Shown piece by piece: positions 14,742-23,740 of a stretch of 59,032 bases of DNA. The notes under the pieces are model-generated. The model was not told the DNA's origin. It was given only the letters and a program-made list of their open reading frames with translations, and ran no database searches. The DNA is from Desulfotruncus alcoholivorax DSM 16058. GTDB lineage: Bacteria > Bacillota > Desulfotomaculia > Desulfotomaculales > Desulfallaceae. The stretch spans positions 1 through 59,032 of the forward strand of contig NZ_AUMW01000024.1 in NCBI RefSeq assembly GCF_000430885.1, in the 5' to 3' direction. Position numbers and translations under genes: made by a program. Numbering within the stretch: position 1 is the first letter of the stretch; every line of letters begins with the position of its first letter.

Positions 14742-16079
14742 GTGTCGCTGTTGGAACGGCTTGAAAAAAATGCCGAAAAAATTGAAATACCACGAATTGA
14801 ACCAAACAGGGACCCGTATAAAGAATTGCGTGAGTCGCTGCAAAAAAAGGTAGTAAGCGAGCTATCCGGCACCAAGCTGGGGACCGGGACTGACATGGAG
14901 CAGGTGGCCGGGAAAATACAGGCGCTGATTATGGAGCACCTGGACGCTGAAAACGGTGGCATGTCGAGACTGGAAAAAGAGCGGCTGGCCGAAGAGATAA
15001 TCAATAATGCCATTGGCTACGGCCCTATCACTCCGCTGTTGAATGACCCGGACATTACGGAGATTATGGTCAACGGCCCGGATGCAGTTTATATCGAACG
15101 AAACGGTGTTTTAGAGTTGACGGATGTAAAATTCCGGAGTGACGAGCATGTGCACCATGTTATCGAAAAAATTGTGGCGCCAATTGGGCGGCGGATAGAC
15201 GAGAGTTCCCCAATGGTAGACGCCAGGCTGCCCGACGGGTCCCGGGTAAACATAATCATACCGCCGCTGTCGCTTACCGGCCCCTCAATAACCATCAGAA
15301 AGTTTTTTCGCGATCCTTTAAAAGTCACAGATTTAATTGCGCTGGGTACGATAACGGTTGAAATGGCGGAGTTTCTCGAAGCCTGTGTTAAAGCCAGGCT
15401 GAATATTGTGGTTTCAGGGGGTACCGGCAGCGGTAAAACAACAACATTAAATGTTTTATCCTCATTTATACCAAAAACTGAAAGGATTATAACCGTAGAG
15501 GATTCTGCGGAACTGCAATTAAGGCAGGACCACGTGATAACCCTGGAAAGCCGGCCGCTAAACATAGAAGGGAAAGGGGCCATAACAATCCGGGACCTGG
15601 TGCGCAACTGCCTGCGCATGCGCCCGGATAGAATTGTGGTGGGTGAAGTGCGCAGCGGAGAAGCACTGGATATGCTGCAGGCAATGAACACCGGTCATGA
15701 CGGCTCCCTAACCACGGGTCACGCCAATTCGCCCAGGGATATGTTGTCCCGACTGGAAACGATGGTATTGATGGCAGGTATGGAAATACCCGTAAGAGCG
15801 ATCAGAGAACAGATATCTTCCGCCATTGATTTAATTATTCAGCAAAGCAGAATGCGGGACGGCGCCCGTAAGATTACACATATAACAGAGGTACAGGGTA
15901 TGGAGGGGGATATCATTACCCTGCAGGACTTGTTTGTCTTTAAGCAAACTGGAATTGATGAAGAGGGTAAAGTAACCGGACGTTTTGAAGCCACCGGGAT
16001 TAAGCCCATGTTTATTGACCGGCTGGAGGCGTACGGAATTAAACTGCGCGACGACTTGTTTATTGGGAATTACTGGTAA
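14742..16079 (+). CDS. cpaF: Tad secretion/pilus ATPase CpaF/TadA
   Basis: 445 residues, GTG start with GAGGTGATTGAAGC upstream. A secretion ATPase of the GspE/VirB11 family: N-terminal domain (70-205) with ITEIMVNGPDAVYIER, Walker A GGTGSGKTT at 226-234 (Lys232), Asp box and Walker B (MRPDRIVVGEVRSGEA) and the HANSPRDMLSRLE His box. It powers Flp polymerisation together with TadB and TadC encoded next. Length and motifs match CpaF. The operon continues with 11-bp spacing. Confidence 0.93.
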   Translation: MSLLERLEKNAEKIEIPRIEPNRDPYKELRESLQKKVVSELSGTKLGTGTDMEQVAGKIQALIMEHLDAENGGMSRLEKERLAEEIINNAIGYGPITPLLNDPDITEIMVNGPDAVYIERNGVLELTDVKFRSDEHVHHVIEKIVAPIGRRIDESSPMVDARLPDGSRVNIIIPPLSLTGPSITIRKFFRDPLKVTDLIALGTITVEMAEFLEACVKARLNIVVSGGTGSGKTTTLNVLSSFIPKTERIITVEDSAELQLRQDHVITLESRPLNIEGKGAITIRDLVRNCLRMRPDRIVVGEVRSGEALDMLQAMNTGHDGSLTTGHANSPRDMLSRLETMVLMAGMEIPVRAIREQISSAIDLIIQQSRMRDGARKITHITEVQGMEGDIITLQDLFVFKQTGIDEEGKVTGRFEATGIKPMFIDRLEAYGIKLRDDLFIGNYW

Positions 16080-16090
16080 GGGGTGGGAGA

Positions 16091-17056
16091 ATGCCTGTAA
16101 AATATGTTGCCGTCCTGGTTTTTATCAGCGGGCTGCTGCTGGTGCTTGGGTTATACCGGCCGTCTTTTGTTGGTGAACAGGAGTTTTCCCGGCGCATGGC
16201 CGCAATATTAAAGAAAAAAGAAAAGGATAATCAGGGAAAAGGAACTGACAGGTTAAATTCTGTGCTAAACCGCATCTATCAGAAGTTGATTCATATTGCT
16301 AATGCAACCCCGCTTAAAAAATGGGTGGAAAAGGAACTCACCAGGGCTGACCTTCCCCTGCGGGGTGATGAGTTTCTGGTTTTTAGCTGTGCTGCGATAG
16401 GTATTGCTACGATATGTGCACTGGTTTTCACCGGCAGCCTGGTGATGGCGTTAATGATTTTGGTTATTTTTATTCCGCTGCCGTACCTGTTCATACAGAG
16501 AGCCAGAGCCAGGCGTTTGAATAAAATTAATGCCCAAATTGGCGATGCCCTTTTGATCATAGCTAATTCGCTGCGGTCAGGATTTAGTTTTCTGCAAGCT
16601 ATGGATTTAGTCAGAAAAGAAATGCCGGACCCAATTGCCAAAGAATTCGGGAGAACTTTCCAGGAAATCAGCCTGGGGATGCCAACCGAGCAGGCTTTGC
16701 AAAATATGTCGGAAAGAGTGGACAGCGACGATCTTGAAATGGTTGTTACGGCGGTGTTAATTCAGAGGCAGGTGGGGGGCAACCTGGCCGAGGTGCTGGA
16801 TAAAATTGCCTATACCATCAGGGAAAGAATCAGGATTAAGGGAGAAATAAAGACACTTACCGCGCAGGGCCGTATTTCAGGCCTGGTTATAGGACTTTTA
16901 CCTGCATCGCTTGCTGTTTTGCTGTATATCATTAACCCCGGCTACATGTCACTTCTTTTTACAACAAGGATAGGTATTGTCATGGTAAGCGCGGCAGTAA
17001 TAGCTCAAACGCTGGGTTTCCTGTTAATCAGAAAGATAGTTGACATAAAATACTAG
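16091..17056 (+). CDS. tadB: Tad inner-membrane platform protein TadB (GspF type)
   Basis: 321 residues, ATG with GGGGTGGGAG upstream. TM helices near 4-22, 96-135, 268-290 and 295-313, and a cytoplasmic T2SS-F domain (155-275: ANSLRSGFSFLQAMDLV, EISLGMPTEQALQNM, RQVGGNLAEVLDKIA). It is one of the two paralogous platform proteins of Tad systems, pairing with TadC (next gene) and the CpaF ATPase. Confidence 0.9.
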   Translation: MPVKYVAVLVFISGLLLVLGLYRPSFVGEQEFSRRMAAILKKKEKDNQGKGTDRLNSVLNRIYQKLIHIANATPLKKWVEKELTRADLPLRGDEFLVFSCAAIGIATICALVFTGSLVMALMILVIFIPLPYLFIQRARARRLNKINAQIGDALLIIANSLRSGFSFLQAMDLVRKEMPDPIAKEFGRTFQEISLGMPTEQALQNMSERVDSDDLEMVVTAVLIQRQVGGNLAEVLDKIAYTIRERIRIKGEIKTLTAQGRISGLVIGLLPASLAVLLYIINPGYMSLLFTTRIGIVMVSAAVIAQTLGFLLIRKIVDIKY

Positions 17057-17075
17057 ATTAACCGGAGGGCTTAAT

Positions 17076-17993
17076 ATGCTTTATATATTACCACTGGTTT
17101 TTGCCGCTGCATTTTGGGCCTTTTTGCTGGGTTATGTGTTTATTTTCGGTGAACGGATCACTCTGGCCCGCCGGGTTGACCAGGTTGTCGGGTCTCCTGT
17201 GGTGAACATTCGCGAAAAAGAATTAAGTATTCCTTTTGCCGCCAGGGTGATCAGGCCGCTGCTGGGCAAGGCGGCATCGTCCTTCGTCAAGCTGCTTCCT
17301 TCTGAGAAAGAAGCAATTCTGGAAAAAAAGTTGACCCGGGCCGGGCTGATCGACCGGCTGAAACCGCTGGAATTTATGGTAATTAAGTATCCAGGTGCGG
17401 TGCTGGCCGGGTTTGGAGCCTTGATTATTGCAGGCCTCCTTGGCGCCGGTTTAATGCAGACGATTTTTGCAGTAACCACTGTTACCCTGCTGGGTTTGAT
17501 GGTTCCCGAGTTTATTTTAAGCGCCCGCTCCAAAAAGAGGGGCAATGAAGTTGAGGCTACCCTGCCCCAAATTCTTGACCTGCTTACAGTAAGCGTTGAG
17601 GCCGGCCTGGGGTTTGATGGAGCAGTTTACAAAGTAATCAGTAAAGCCGATAGTGGCATACTGGCGGCGGAACTTAAAAGAATGATGCAGGAAATAAAGG
17701 TGGGCAAGGTTAGAAAAGAAGCATTAAAGGATATGGCTGCGAGATTCGATGTTGCTGATTTAAACAACTTTGTCAGCGCAATTATCCTGGGCGAACAGCT
17801 GGGGATCAGCATAGGCAATGTGCTCAGGCGGCAAGCCGACCAGATCAGGCTGCGCAGGCGCCAGAGCGCAGAGGAAAAGGCAATGAAAGCCCCTATTAAA
17901 ATGCTGCTGCCGCTCGTATTTCTGATTTTTCCCGCCCTTTTCATAATTATTCTCGGGCCGGGCGCAATTCAAATCTCCCAATCGCTGATGTGA
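17076..17993 (+). CDS. tadC: Tad inner-membrane platform protein TadC (GspF type)
   Basis: 305 residues, ATG with ACCGGAGGG upstream. TM helices at the N-terminus (3-22), about 107-150 and the C-terminus (275-298), and a T2SS-F domain at 165-280 (LPQILDLLTVSVEAGLGFD, ILGEQLGISIGNVLRRQA). It is the second platform subunit after TadB. Its end overlaps by 4 bp the extended frame of the next gene, so the DUF192 gene is probably on the same transcript. Confidence 0.9.
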   Translation: MLYILPLVFAAAFWAFLLGYVFIFGERITLARRVDQVVGSPVVNIREKELSIPFAARVIRPLLGKAASSFVKLLPSEKEAILEKKLTRAGLIDRLKPLEFMVIKYPGAVLAGFGALIIAGLLGAGLMQTIFAVTTVTLLGLMVPEFILSARSKKRGNEVEATLPQILDLLTVSVEAGLGFDGAVYKVISKADSGILAAELKRMMQEIKVGKVRKEALKDMAARFDVADLNNFVSAIILGEQLGISIGNVLRRQADQIRLRRRQSAEEKAMKAPIKMLLPLVFLIFPALFIIILGPGAIQISQSLM

Positions 17994-18007
17994 CAGGGGT
18001 GAGCAGA

Positions 18008-18352
18008 ATGCTTTTAAATGAATCAAAAAAGACAGTGCTCGCAAAACATTTAAAATGTGCCGACACCTTTTTTACCCGCCTGCTGGGATTAATGGGCACT
18101 GGCAAGGAGTCTTTTGTTTCAGGCATGGCGCTGCTGATCAAGCCGTGCAAGCAGGTACATACATTTTTAATGCGTTTCCCCATTGATGTCATCTTTATAG
18201 ACAAAAATAACCTGGTTATTAAAACAGTCCCCGGTCTTCGCCCTTACAGGGCCAGCCCCCTGGTGACAGGTGCCGCTGCTGTAATTGAATTGCCCCGGGG
18301 TACCATTGAAGGTACGTGCACTACTGTTGGGGATAAGCTAAAAATTTGTTAA
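18008..18352 (+). CDS. DUF192 family protein
   Basis: 114 residues from ATG 18008 (GGGGTGAG 5 nt upstream; an in-frame GTG at 17990 is less well placed). DUF192 signatures: TFFTRLLGLMG near the start, then MALLIKPCKQVHTFLMRFP, IDVIFIDKN and VIELPRGTIE. The family has an unknown biochemical role and usually occurs as small soluble or exported proteins; it is frequently encoded next to Tad genes in Firmicutes. No signal peptide here. It follows tadC within 15 bp and is likely co-transcribed. Confidence 0.85.
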   Translation: MLLNESKKTVLAKHLKCADTFFTRLLGLMGTGKESFVSGMALLIKPCKQVHTFLMRFPIDVIFIDKNNLVIKTVPGLRPYRASPLVTGAAAVIELPRGTIEGTCTTVGDKLKIC

Positions 18353-18406
18353 CCGGGGGTGGACCACCATGCCGCCAGCCGGTACCAGTAGGATGAAAAT
18401 ATGGTA

Positions 18407-18446
18407 AGTCTGTCATTGCGGGGAGCGAAGCGACGAAGCAATCTTA
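18407..18446 (+). repeat. Dispersed palindromic repeat, copy A
   Basis: Contains TGTCATTGCGGGGAGCGAAG and CGACGAAGCAATCT, an imperfect palindrome (ATTGC...GCAAT outer arms). A second copy in inverted orientation lies at 45448-45480. Sequences of this kind occur as intergenic repeats in many bacteria. It lies between the DUF192 gene and the sensor gene. Confidence 0.7.
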
Positions 18447-18479
18447 CAATAGGGGAGTACCAATGAGGGAGGAGCATCA

Positions 18480-20132
18480 ATGAAGCCGCTGAAAAAAAGG
18501 AAATTGTCGATCAGCACCAAAATTGCAGTTAATCTAAGCTTATTAATAATATTTATTATGACTGCACTCGGTATAGTAACAATTTTTCAGTTAAAAGAAT
18601 CCTTTACCTGGGGTGAAACTGATAAAGGGCGCTATCTAACCTCCATGCTGGCAGCCCGAATCGCAGGACCTTTGGAATACGGGGATATTCCCGCGCTTAA
18701 CCGGCAAGTTCAGGAATTTCAAGCCGAGACCGGTGTTAAAGGCATAATTATTGCCGACGGTAAAGGGAATGTACTGGCGACCTCCGGAACTCCTCAAATG
18801 AACGGTGTGGCCGATAAATTTAGTGACACCGGCGGCGTCGATTTCAAGGTGTTCGGTAACACAGGTGCAGGGGAGACATGGTATTTTAATTTTGCCCGTA
18901 AAATTACGGCCAGCGGCGGTGAAACCGTGGGCTACCTGGGTTTGACCACCGGTGCGGAAAATTTGCAGAGCAAAGTAAATAGTATGGCGGTGTACCTTGG
19001 ATTAATTGCTCTGATTGCTGTTATCGCCGGGATCTTCCTGGCCATCATTATCAGCCGCAGGATTATTAACAAGCCTATTAATGATTTAAGCTCCGCTACT
19101 GAGTCAATAGCTACCGGGGATTTTTCCAGAAAAGTAAAGCTGCATCAGCGGGATGAGTTAGGCGCCCTGGCTATTTCGTTTAACATGATGACCGGATATC
19201 TTTCCAACCTGTTTCGATCCATCGGCAACTATACCGGTGAACTAACCCGCTCCTGCCAATCCTTGAACAAAGAAATCAATTCCACCGGCAAAACCTCCAA
19301 AAGGTTAATTGAATCAGTTAGGGATCACGCTGTAAAAACAAAGGAACATATTACCCAGATTCAGAACTGTGCCGATATTGCCTCCGACCTGGTGGAAAGA
19401 GTTGAGCGGTGCGGGAGTTCCCTGCAAAAATCAGCTGCTGAAATAATAAATCTGGCTGAAGGTACATTGGAGCCGGGAATAGCTATCCAGGGGGCATCCG
19501 GTGAAATTGGCAAATTGAGTTTATCATTGGAAGAAATGAAAGCAGCCACTGGATTAAACAAAAAAGTTCTGGCGGAAATGAAAGAGGTTGCTGAACTATT
19601 CACCCAGTATCTTGATGCCAGCAGGGCTTTTAGTTTTGACCTGGCTCTGGAGGTAACTAAAAGCGGAAGCAGAAAATTTTCCAGAGAATTGGAAGTACTT
19701 CAGAAATTGTCCAATGAAGGGCTTGAAAAATCCAGGAAAGTATTCAAAGGTATTGACCGCATCATTCAATCCCTGGACCAACTGGATCAAGCCTTTGATA
19801 AGAGTATTGCCGCTGCCTGTAGGGGGAGGGAGAGCATCAGCGCAGCAGGCGAATGCTGGAGCGGATTTAACTTAAAAATGGCCGGTGAAAAGAAAACATT
19901 GGAAAATTTAATGCCTGTTCTGGAGGAAAACAGAAAATACGGGGAGCAGTTACTGGAAAAATTAGATCATGTAATAGCGGATCTTGAAAAAACGCTTAAC
20001 GCCTTCGCAGGTGCCGGGGAGGATGGGAAAAAACAGGCTGAATTGTTGCAAGACCTGGATGCTACATTGCGCCGCATCCTAAGGGTTTCCAGTACCCTGG
20101 ATAATCTTTGCCTTCAATTTAAAATTCAATAG
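18480..20132 (+). CDS. Membrane sensor: extracellular domain, HAMP and long coiled coil
   Basis: 550 residues, ATG with GAGGGAGGAG upstream. TM1 at about 16-36, an extracellular Cache-like domain (40-165: RIAGPLEYGDIPALNRQV, GIIIADGKGNVLATSG), TM2 (168-190), HAMP (191-245: INKPINDLSSATESIATGD), then 300 residues of predicted helix. It looks like a chemoreceptor, but the hyperconserved hairpin of MCPs that docks CheA/CheW cannot be found, and there is no kinase or cyclase domain. It may signal to the Tad machinery (it follows the Tad genes) or to the DegS/DegU pair on the other strand. Its exact function is not recognised. Confidence 0.7.
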   Translation: MKPLKKRKLSISTKIAVNLSLLIIFIMTALGIVTIFQLKESFTWGETDKGRYLTSMLAARIAGPLEYGDIPALNRQVQEFQAETGVKGIIIADGKGNVLATSGTPQMNGVADKFSDTGGVDFKVFGNTGAGETWYFNFARKITASGGETVGYLGLTTGAENLQSKVNSMAVYLGLIALIAVIAGIFLAIIISRRIINKPINDLSSATESIATGDFSRKVKLHQRDELGALAISFNMMTGYLSNLFRSIGNYTGELTRSCQSLNKEINSTGKTSKRLIESVRDHAVKTKEHITQIQNCADIASDLVERVERCGSSLQKSAAEIINLAEGTLEPGIAIQGASGEIGKLSLSLEEMKAATGLNKKVLAEMKEVAELFTQYLDASRAFSFDLALEVTKSGSRKFSRELEVLQKLSNEGLEKSRKVFKGIDRIIQSLDQLDQAFDKSIAAACRGRESISAAGECWSGFNLKMAGEKKTLENLMPVLEENRKYGEQLLEKLDHVIADLEKTLNAFAGAGEDGKKQAELLQDLDATLRRILRVSSTLDNLCLQFKIQ

Positions 20133-20219
20133 TTTTAGGGCAGTGTCAGCGGGGAACAAGGCCGGGGGATGGATTTATTCTTCAGCCTTGTGCTTGTTGC
20201 GCGGCTTGCGCCATGGTCG

Positions 20220-20870
20220 TTATATTTCAACTATGCCTTCTTTTATGGCCATTAATGCTGCCTGGGTGCGGTCGGAAACATCAAGTTTTTGAAATATATT
20301 AGTCAAGTGGTTTTTAACCGTCTTTTCACTGATGTAAAGTTTTCCGGCAATTGTTTTGTTGGAATCCCCATTTGCCACCAGCCTCAAAACTTCCATTTCC
20401 CTTTCTGTCAGCCCCCAGGGCCGTGTTTCCTGCGGCTTTGTGGTTAACTTGTTAATCTGGCTAAAAATTTTAGCCGTTAAGGACGGGGAGATAAACGATT
20501 TACCATCAGCCACCTGCTCAATAGTGTTAATTAACTGGTCCGGGCTGACGTCTTTGAGCAGGTAGGCGGCAACACCATTGCGAATCATTTCGATAATGTA
20601 TTCTTCCTGGTCATGAATGGTTAGCGCAATGATTCCGGTGCCGGGCAATTCCTTTTTAATAATTTTGCACACTTCCATCCCCGTTAAATCAGGCAGGTTA
20701 ATATCAAGCAGCACGATGTCCGGGCGGTATATTCGACATAGTTCTATTGCTTGTTTGCCGTTGCATGCCTCCGCGACAACCATAAATTTTTTTTCCAGGG
20801 ATACTATTTTGGTTATCCCTTCCCTGACAAGGGCGTGGTCATCAACAATTAGTATCGATGTTGGCTTCAA
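20220..20870 (-). CDS. degU: NarL/LuxR-family response regulator (DegU-like)
   Basis: 216 residues. Receiver domain 1-120 with Asp10/Asp11, Asp56 (IVLLDINLP), Thr (ALTIHD) and Lys (YLLKDV); LuxR-type helix-turn-helix at 150-212 (LTEREMEVLRLVANGDSNK, KLYISEKTVKNHLTNIFQK). It lies 29 bp after the DegS-like kinase gene on the same strand, forming a two-component operon. It converges on the Tad locus and could control it, as DegU-like regulators often control surface structures and secreted enzymes; this is inference. Confidence 0.88.
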   Translation of the reverse strand: MKPTSILIVDDHALVREGITKIVSLEKKFMVVAEACNGKQAIELCRIYRPDIVLLDINLPDLTGMEVCKIIKKELPGTGIIALTIHDQEEYIIEMIRNGVAAYLLKDVSPDQLINTIEQVADGKSFISPSLTAKIFSQINKLTTKPQETRPWGLTEREMEVLRLVANGDSNKTIAGKLYISEKTVKNHLTNIFQKLDVSDRTQAALMAIKEGIVEI

Positions 20871-20899
20871 ACAGCATCACCCCTTTTTAGATACGTTGA

Positions 20900-22039
20900 T
20901 CAAACGGGAATTGTGAGGGTAATCATGGTTCCTTTGCCCGGCGCGCTCATAATTTTATATTCGCCCTTTAATATCTGAACCCTTTCCCGCATATTAATCA
21001 GGCCGTAACATTCCCGCTGCGAATGATGCTCAAGGTTTTCGGGGTTAAAACCAATGCCGTCGTCTTTAATTAAAATTGTAACTTTGTCATTCAGCTGTTC
21101 CATTTTAACCAGAATATTTTTGGCTTTAGCATGTTTGCGGACATTGCTAAGCGCCTCCTGTACCACCCGAAACAGGGCTACTTCGGTGGCAGGGTTAAGA
21201 CGTGCCTGCTTGCCGAAAAAAACAAATTCTATATTTTGCTTGTGCTGGTTTCTATAATCCTCCACGTATCGATTAAGAGCGGGGACCAGTCTAAGATCGT
21301 CCAGTACCATAGGCCGGAGGTCAAATATTATTTTGCGTACGTCTTGCAGGCTTTGCCGCACCAGTTCCTGTAAACGGACCAATTCTGTTCTAACATTTTG
21401 CGGCTCAACTTCCATTAGCTTTAGAATATATTCCGCCCGCATCACGATATTGGCAAGCAGCTGGGCCGGCCCATCATGAATCTCCCGGGCCACCCGTTTA
21501 CGTTCTTCTTCCTGGGCCCGGATGATATTAATACCCAGTTGTTGAATTAGCATTATCTCCCCTATTCTTGTCGACAAGTTTTCCATATGCTTGCTGAGGT
21601 ATTGCGACACTACTCCGAGGTGCGACATGATATTTTCAGCTCTTTTTTGCGTTTCTTGCAAGCTGCGCAGGTTTTTTTCCAGGTTATCCCGTTTATACCT
21701 TAACAGCTGCTCCTGGCCTTGCAGCCCGGCAACCTCAAGTTGTAACTGCTGTGCTCTTTCGTAAGCCCGCTTTATATCTGCTTCCGTGTAGCGGTTAAAG
21801 TCCCTGCTGACCTCCATCAGGTGAAGGCGGGCCCGTTTTTCTCTGGCGTAAAGTTTATCTACCCGGTCAATTAGTTGTAATACTGTCTTTCTAACGTCCT
21901 CCAGTTCATCTTTAACCCTGACATACTCAATTCTGGTATTTTCCGCAATATCATAAACCTGTTCCTGAGATTTTTGGATATAAAGCAATATTTCATTAAT
22001 GATTTTGTCAAGCAATGCTGCGTCAAACAATATTTTCAC
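20900..22039 (-). CDS. degS: DegS-like cytoplasmic sensor histidine kinase
   Basis: 379 residues without membrane segments. The N-terminal 170 residues are a long coiled-coil sensor domain as in DegS. A HisKA_3 dimerisation domain follows, with phospho-acceptor His188 (REIHDGPAQ), then a HATPase (N box VVQEALSNVRKHAKA, G1 IKDDGIGF, G2 GLINMRERV). Family architecture and pairing with the DegU-like gene directly downstream are convincing. The signal is unknown. Confidence 0.9.
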   Translation of the reverse strand: MKILFDAALLDKIINEILLYIQKSQEQVYDIAENTRIEYVRVKDELEDVRKTVLQLIDRVDKLYAREKRARLHLMEVSRDFNRYTEADIKRAYERAQQLQLEVAGLQGQEQLLRYKRDNLEKNLRSLQETQKRAENIMSHLGVVSQYLSKHMENLSTRIGEIMLIQQLGINIIRAQEEERKRVAREIHDGPAQLLANIVMRAEYILKLMEVEPQNVRTELVRLQELVRQSLQDVRKIIFDLRPMVLDDLRLVPALNRYVEDYRNQHKQNIEFVFFGKQARLNPATEVALFRVVQEALSNVRKHAKAKNILVKMEQLNDKVTILIKDDGIGFNPENLEHHSQRECYGLINMRERVQILKGEYKIMSAPGKGTMITLTIPV

Positions 22040-22158
22040 CTGCCAGTTGAATACGGAGCGGGTAAATATTTATTCGCTGTTGCTCACAGTCTATCCTGCT
22101 GCGAATGTAGAAACATTTTCAATATCCAAGGAAGTTGTAAATATACCAGATACAGATA

Positions 22159-22905
22159 TTATTGCTGCTGTGCCAATTCTTTAATAATACTTCTAGTCGC
22201 AAAATAAACGATAATATTGCTCCTGTTGATCAGGCCGCTTTGCAGCAGGACCTGGCCCGTTGCCTCGCCTGCTATTTGAAGTGCCTGGTTAACCTGTGGT
22301 TTTTCAATGGCGGCAGGTTTTTCAGAGACAGCAGGCTTCGGGGAAGCTGCCGCCATTTCAGCCGGCCTGGAGGATGGCTTCTGGCTGATGTCCTTTTTAC
22401 TTGCTTCGGCAACAGCCGGCTGCTGCACCTCCCATGCGGGCTTCAGATTAGGATTGTTAATGATCTTAACCGGGGTTCCCAGGGGAGTATGATCAAACAG
22501 CCAGGTAACATCCTGATTGTGCATTCGAATACATCCCCCGGACGCGTAGGTTCCAATGGAGGCAGGGTTATTGGTCCCATGAATGCCGTAAACCCCGCCG
22601 CCTCCGACGCTTAGACCCAGCCAGCGGTAGCCCAGCGGGTTCCTGGGACTCCCGCCGGGGATATTAAGGCGGTAGTAAGCGGGATTAACTAATTTAACAA
22701 CAATACTGAATTGCCCTTCGGGAGTAAGTGCGGGAGTTCTCCCCGTGGCCACCGGGAAAACTTTGAAAATAGTGTCATTGCTGTTAAAGTAGAGTTTGTT
22801 GGTGGCTTTGTTAATGATTATCTCAGTTTTTGCAGCCGCCGGCCCGGCCAGGGAGAAGAATATGGCCAGGCATAGAATTAGTGTGGTATGACTCTTTCTT
22901 GCCAT
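22159..22905 (-). CDS. Secreted L,D-transpeptidase (YkuD domain)
   Basis: 248 residues, ATG with GGAGGCG upstream. Signal peptide at 1-25 (LCLAIFFSLAGPAAA). YkuD catalytic domain at 28-150 with His109 (GIHGTNNPASIG) and nucleophile Cys125 in SGGCIRM. The C-terminal 100 residues are a Pro/Ala/Lys-rich tail of low complexity, perhaps wall-associated. These enzymes make 3-3 cross-links or attach proteins to peptidoglycan; in sporulating bacteria some act on the spore cortex. Likely monocistronic. Confidence 0.9.
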   Translation of the reverse strand: MARKSHTTLILCLAIFFSLAGPAAAKTEIIINKATNKLYFNSNDTIFKVFPVATGRTPALTPEGQFSIVVKLVNPAYYRLNIPGGSPRNPLGYRWLGLSVGGGGVYGIHGTNNPASIGTYASGGCIRMHNQDVTWLFDHTPLGTPVKIINNPNLKPAWEVQQPAVAEASKKDISQKPSSRPAEMAAASPKPAVSEKPAAIEKPQVNQALQIAGEATGQVLLQSGLINRSNIIVYFATRSIIKELAQQQ

Positions 22906-23221
22906 CTTGACGCCTCCTAATTAAACTGCTTTTATATAACTACGGTGTGAATACTGGTTTGATGACAGTTTTGGTTAGCATGAGGAATGGATTTGCCGGA
23001 TATTAGACAGGAAAAGGAAAAAGCTATCCTGGTGGCGCAGGTGTTGCCGGGATGACCAGTGATGAGGTAGAGGAATCGTTAAAGGATCTTTCCGGCCTGG
23101 AGCAAACAGCCGGGGCCGAAGTAGTAGATATCTAATAGGGGCTTTTGAATAAAATAGTTTGACTGGTAAAAAATAAAAGCAAGTTCTTGAGCGGGAGGTA
23201 AGTCCTATATATGCTGGGAGT
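22906..23221. other. Intergenic stretch with an hflX remnant
   Basis: 316 bp between the divergent transpeptidase gene and the coat-protein genes. The left part is A/T-rich with the transpeptidase ribosome site; the middle holds the fragment at 22987-23135; the right part leads to the coat-protein start (GCGGGAGG at about 23194). Confidence 0.6.
22987..23135 (+). pseudogene. hflX: Frameshifted N-terminal remnant of an HflX-type GTPase
   Basis: ATG 22987 opens a 22-codon frame (ending KAILVAQVLPG) that stops at TGA 23053; a shifted frame from ATG 23052 gives MTSDEVEESLKDLSGLEQTA then GAEVVDI and stops at 23135. Joined, they reproduce the HflX N-terminal pattern 'ILVgv-LPg...EESLeELa-LaeTAGAeVV'. 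One frameshift separates the parts, and the nucleotide-binding and GTPase domains are missing. It is therefore a degraded stub, not a working gene. The identification rests on the pattern in about 50 residues. Confidence 0.55.
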
Positions 23222-23431
23222 TTGACAGACGCCGAAAGACTGGCGATAGAGTCTCAATTGCGGGCTGAGCGGATTTGTGCCAAAAAAGTTCAGGTCTATA
23301 TGAGCGCCAGCCAGGATTCCGCTGTTCAGGCAATACTGCAGCAGATGGCTGAAAAAGGGCAGCATCATATCAGCATACTTAACAACATGCTGCATAACGC
23401 AGACTTCTATTCAGAATTAACTCAACACTAA
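23222..23431 (+). CDS. Small CotF-like spore coat protein
   Basis: 69 residues, all helical, with segments SQLRAERICAKKVQVYMSAS and ILQQMAEKGQHHISILNNML as in ferritin-like CotF-related coat proteins. The TTG start is weakly supported; GGAGG lies about 25 nt upstream and GGGAG overlaps it. It is paired with another CotF-like gene 40 bp downstream, the common two-gene arrangement in Firmicutes. It implies that the host makes endospores. Confidence 0.7.
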   Translation: MTDAERLAIESQLRAERICAKKVQVYMSASQDSAVQAILQQMAEKGQHHISILNNMLHNADFYSELTQH

Positions 23432-23471
23432 ACAGATTGATAAGGGAAATTAATTTTATGGGGGTTTAACT

Positions 23472-23732
23472 ATGCAGTTTAACGATAAGGACATACTTAC
23501 CGACCTATTGCTAAGCACCAAGGATATATTCGTTGATTATCACAACGCTGTACTTGAAGTTGCCAATGATAATGTGCGCAATACCCTGATTCAACTAAAC
23601 AATGAAGAGATCAATCTGCAGCGCCAGGTTTTTAATCTGATGCGGGACCGAAATTGGCATCAAATAAACGCAGCGGAAACTTCCAGCCCATCAAAAGATA
23701 ACGCAGAAGCCGGCCGGAAGCTGCCTTATTAA
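23472..23732 (+). CDS. CotF-like spore coat protein
   Basis: 86 residues, ATG with GGGGG upstream. A helical segment of the CotF family: FNDKDILTDLLLSTKDIF, VDYHNAVLEVANDNVRNTL, QRQVFNLMRDRNWHQI. The C-terminal tail (SSPSKDNAEAGRKLPY) resembles the usual tyrosine-ending coat-protein tails. It forms a pair with the preceding gene and is expected to be expressed in the mother cell during sporulation. Confidence 0.78.
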   Translation: MQFNDKDILTDLLLSTKDIFVDYHNAVLEVANDNVRNTLIQLNNEEINLQRQVFNLMRDRNWHQINAAETSSPSKDNAEAGRKLPY

Positions 23733-23740
23733 CACATATT

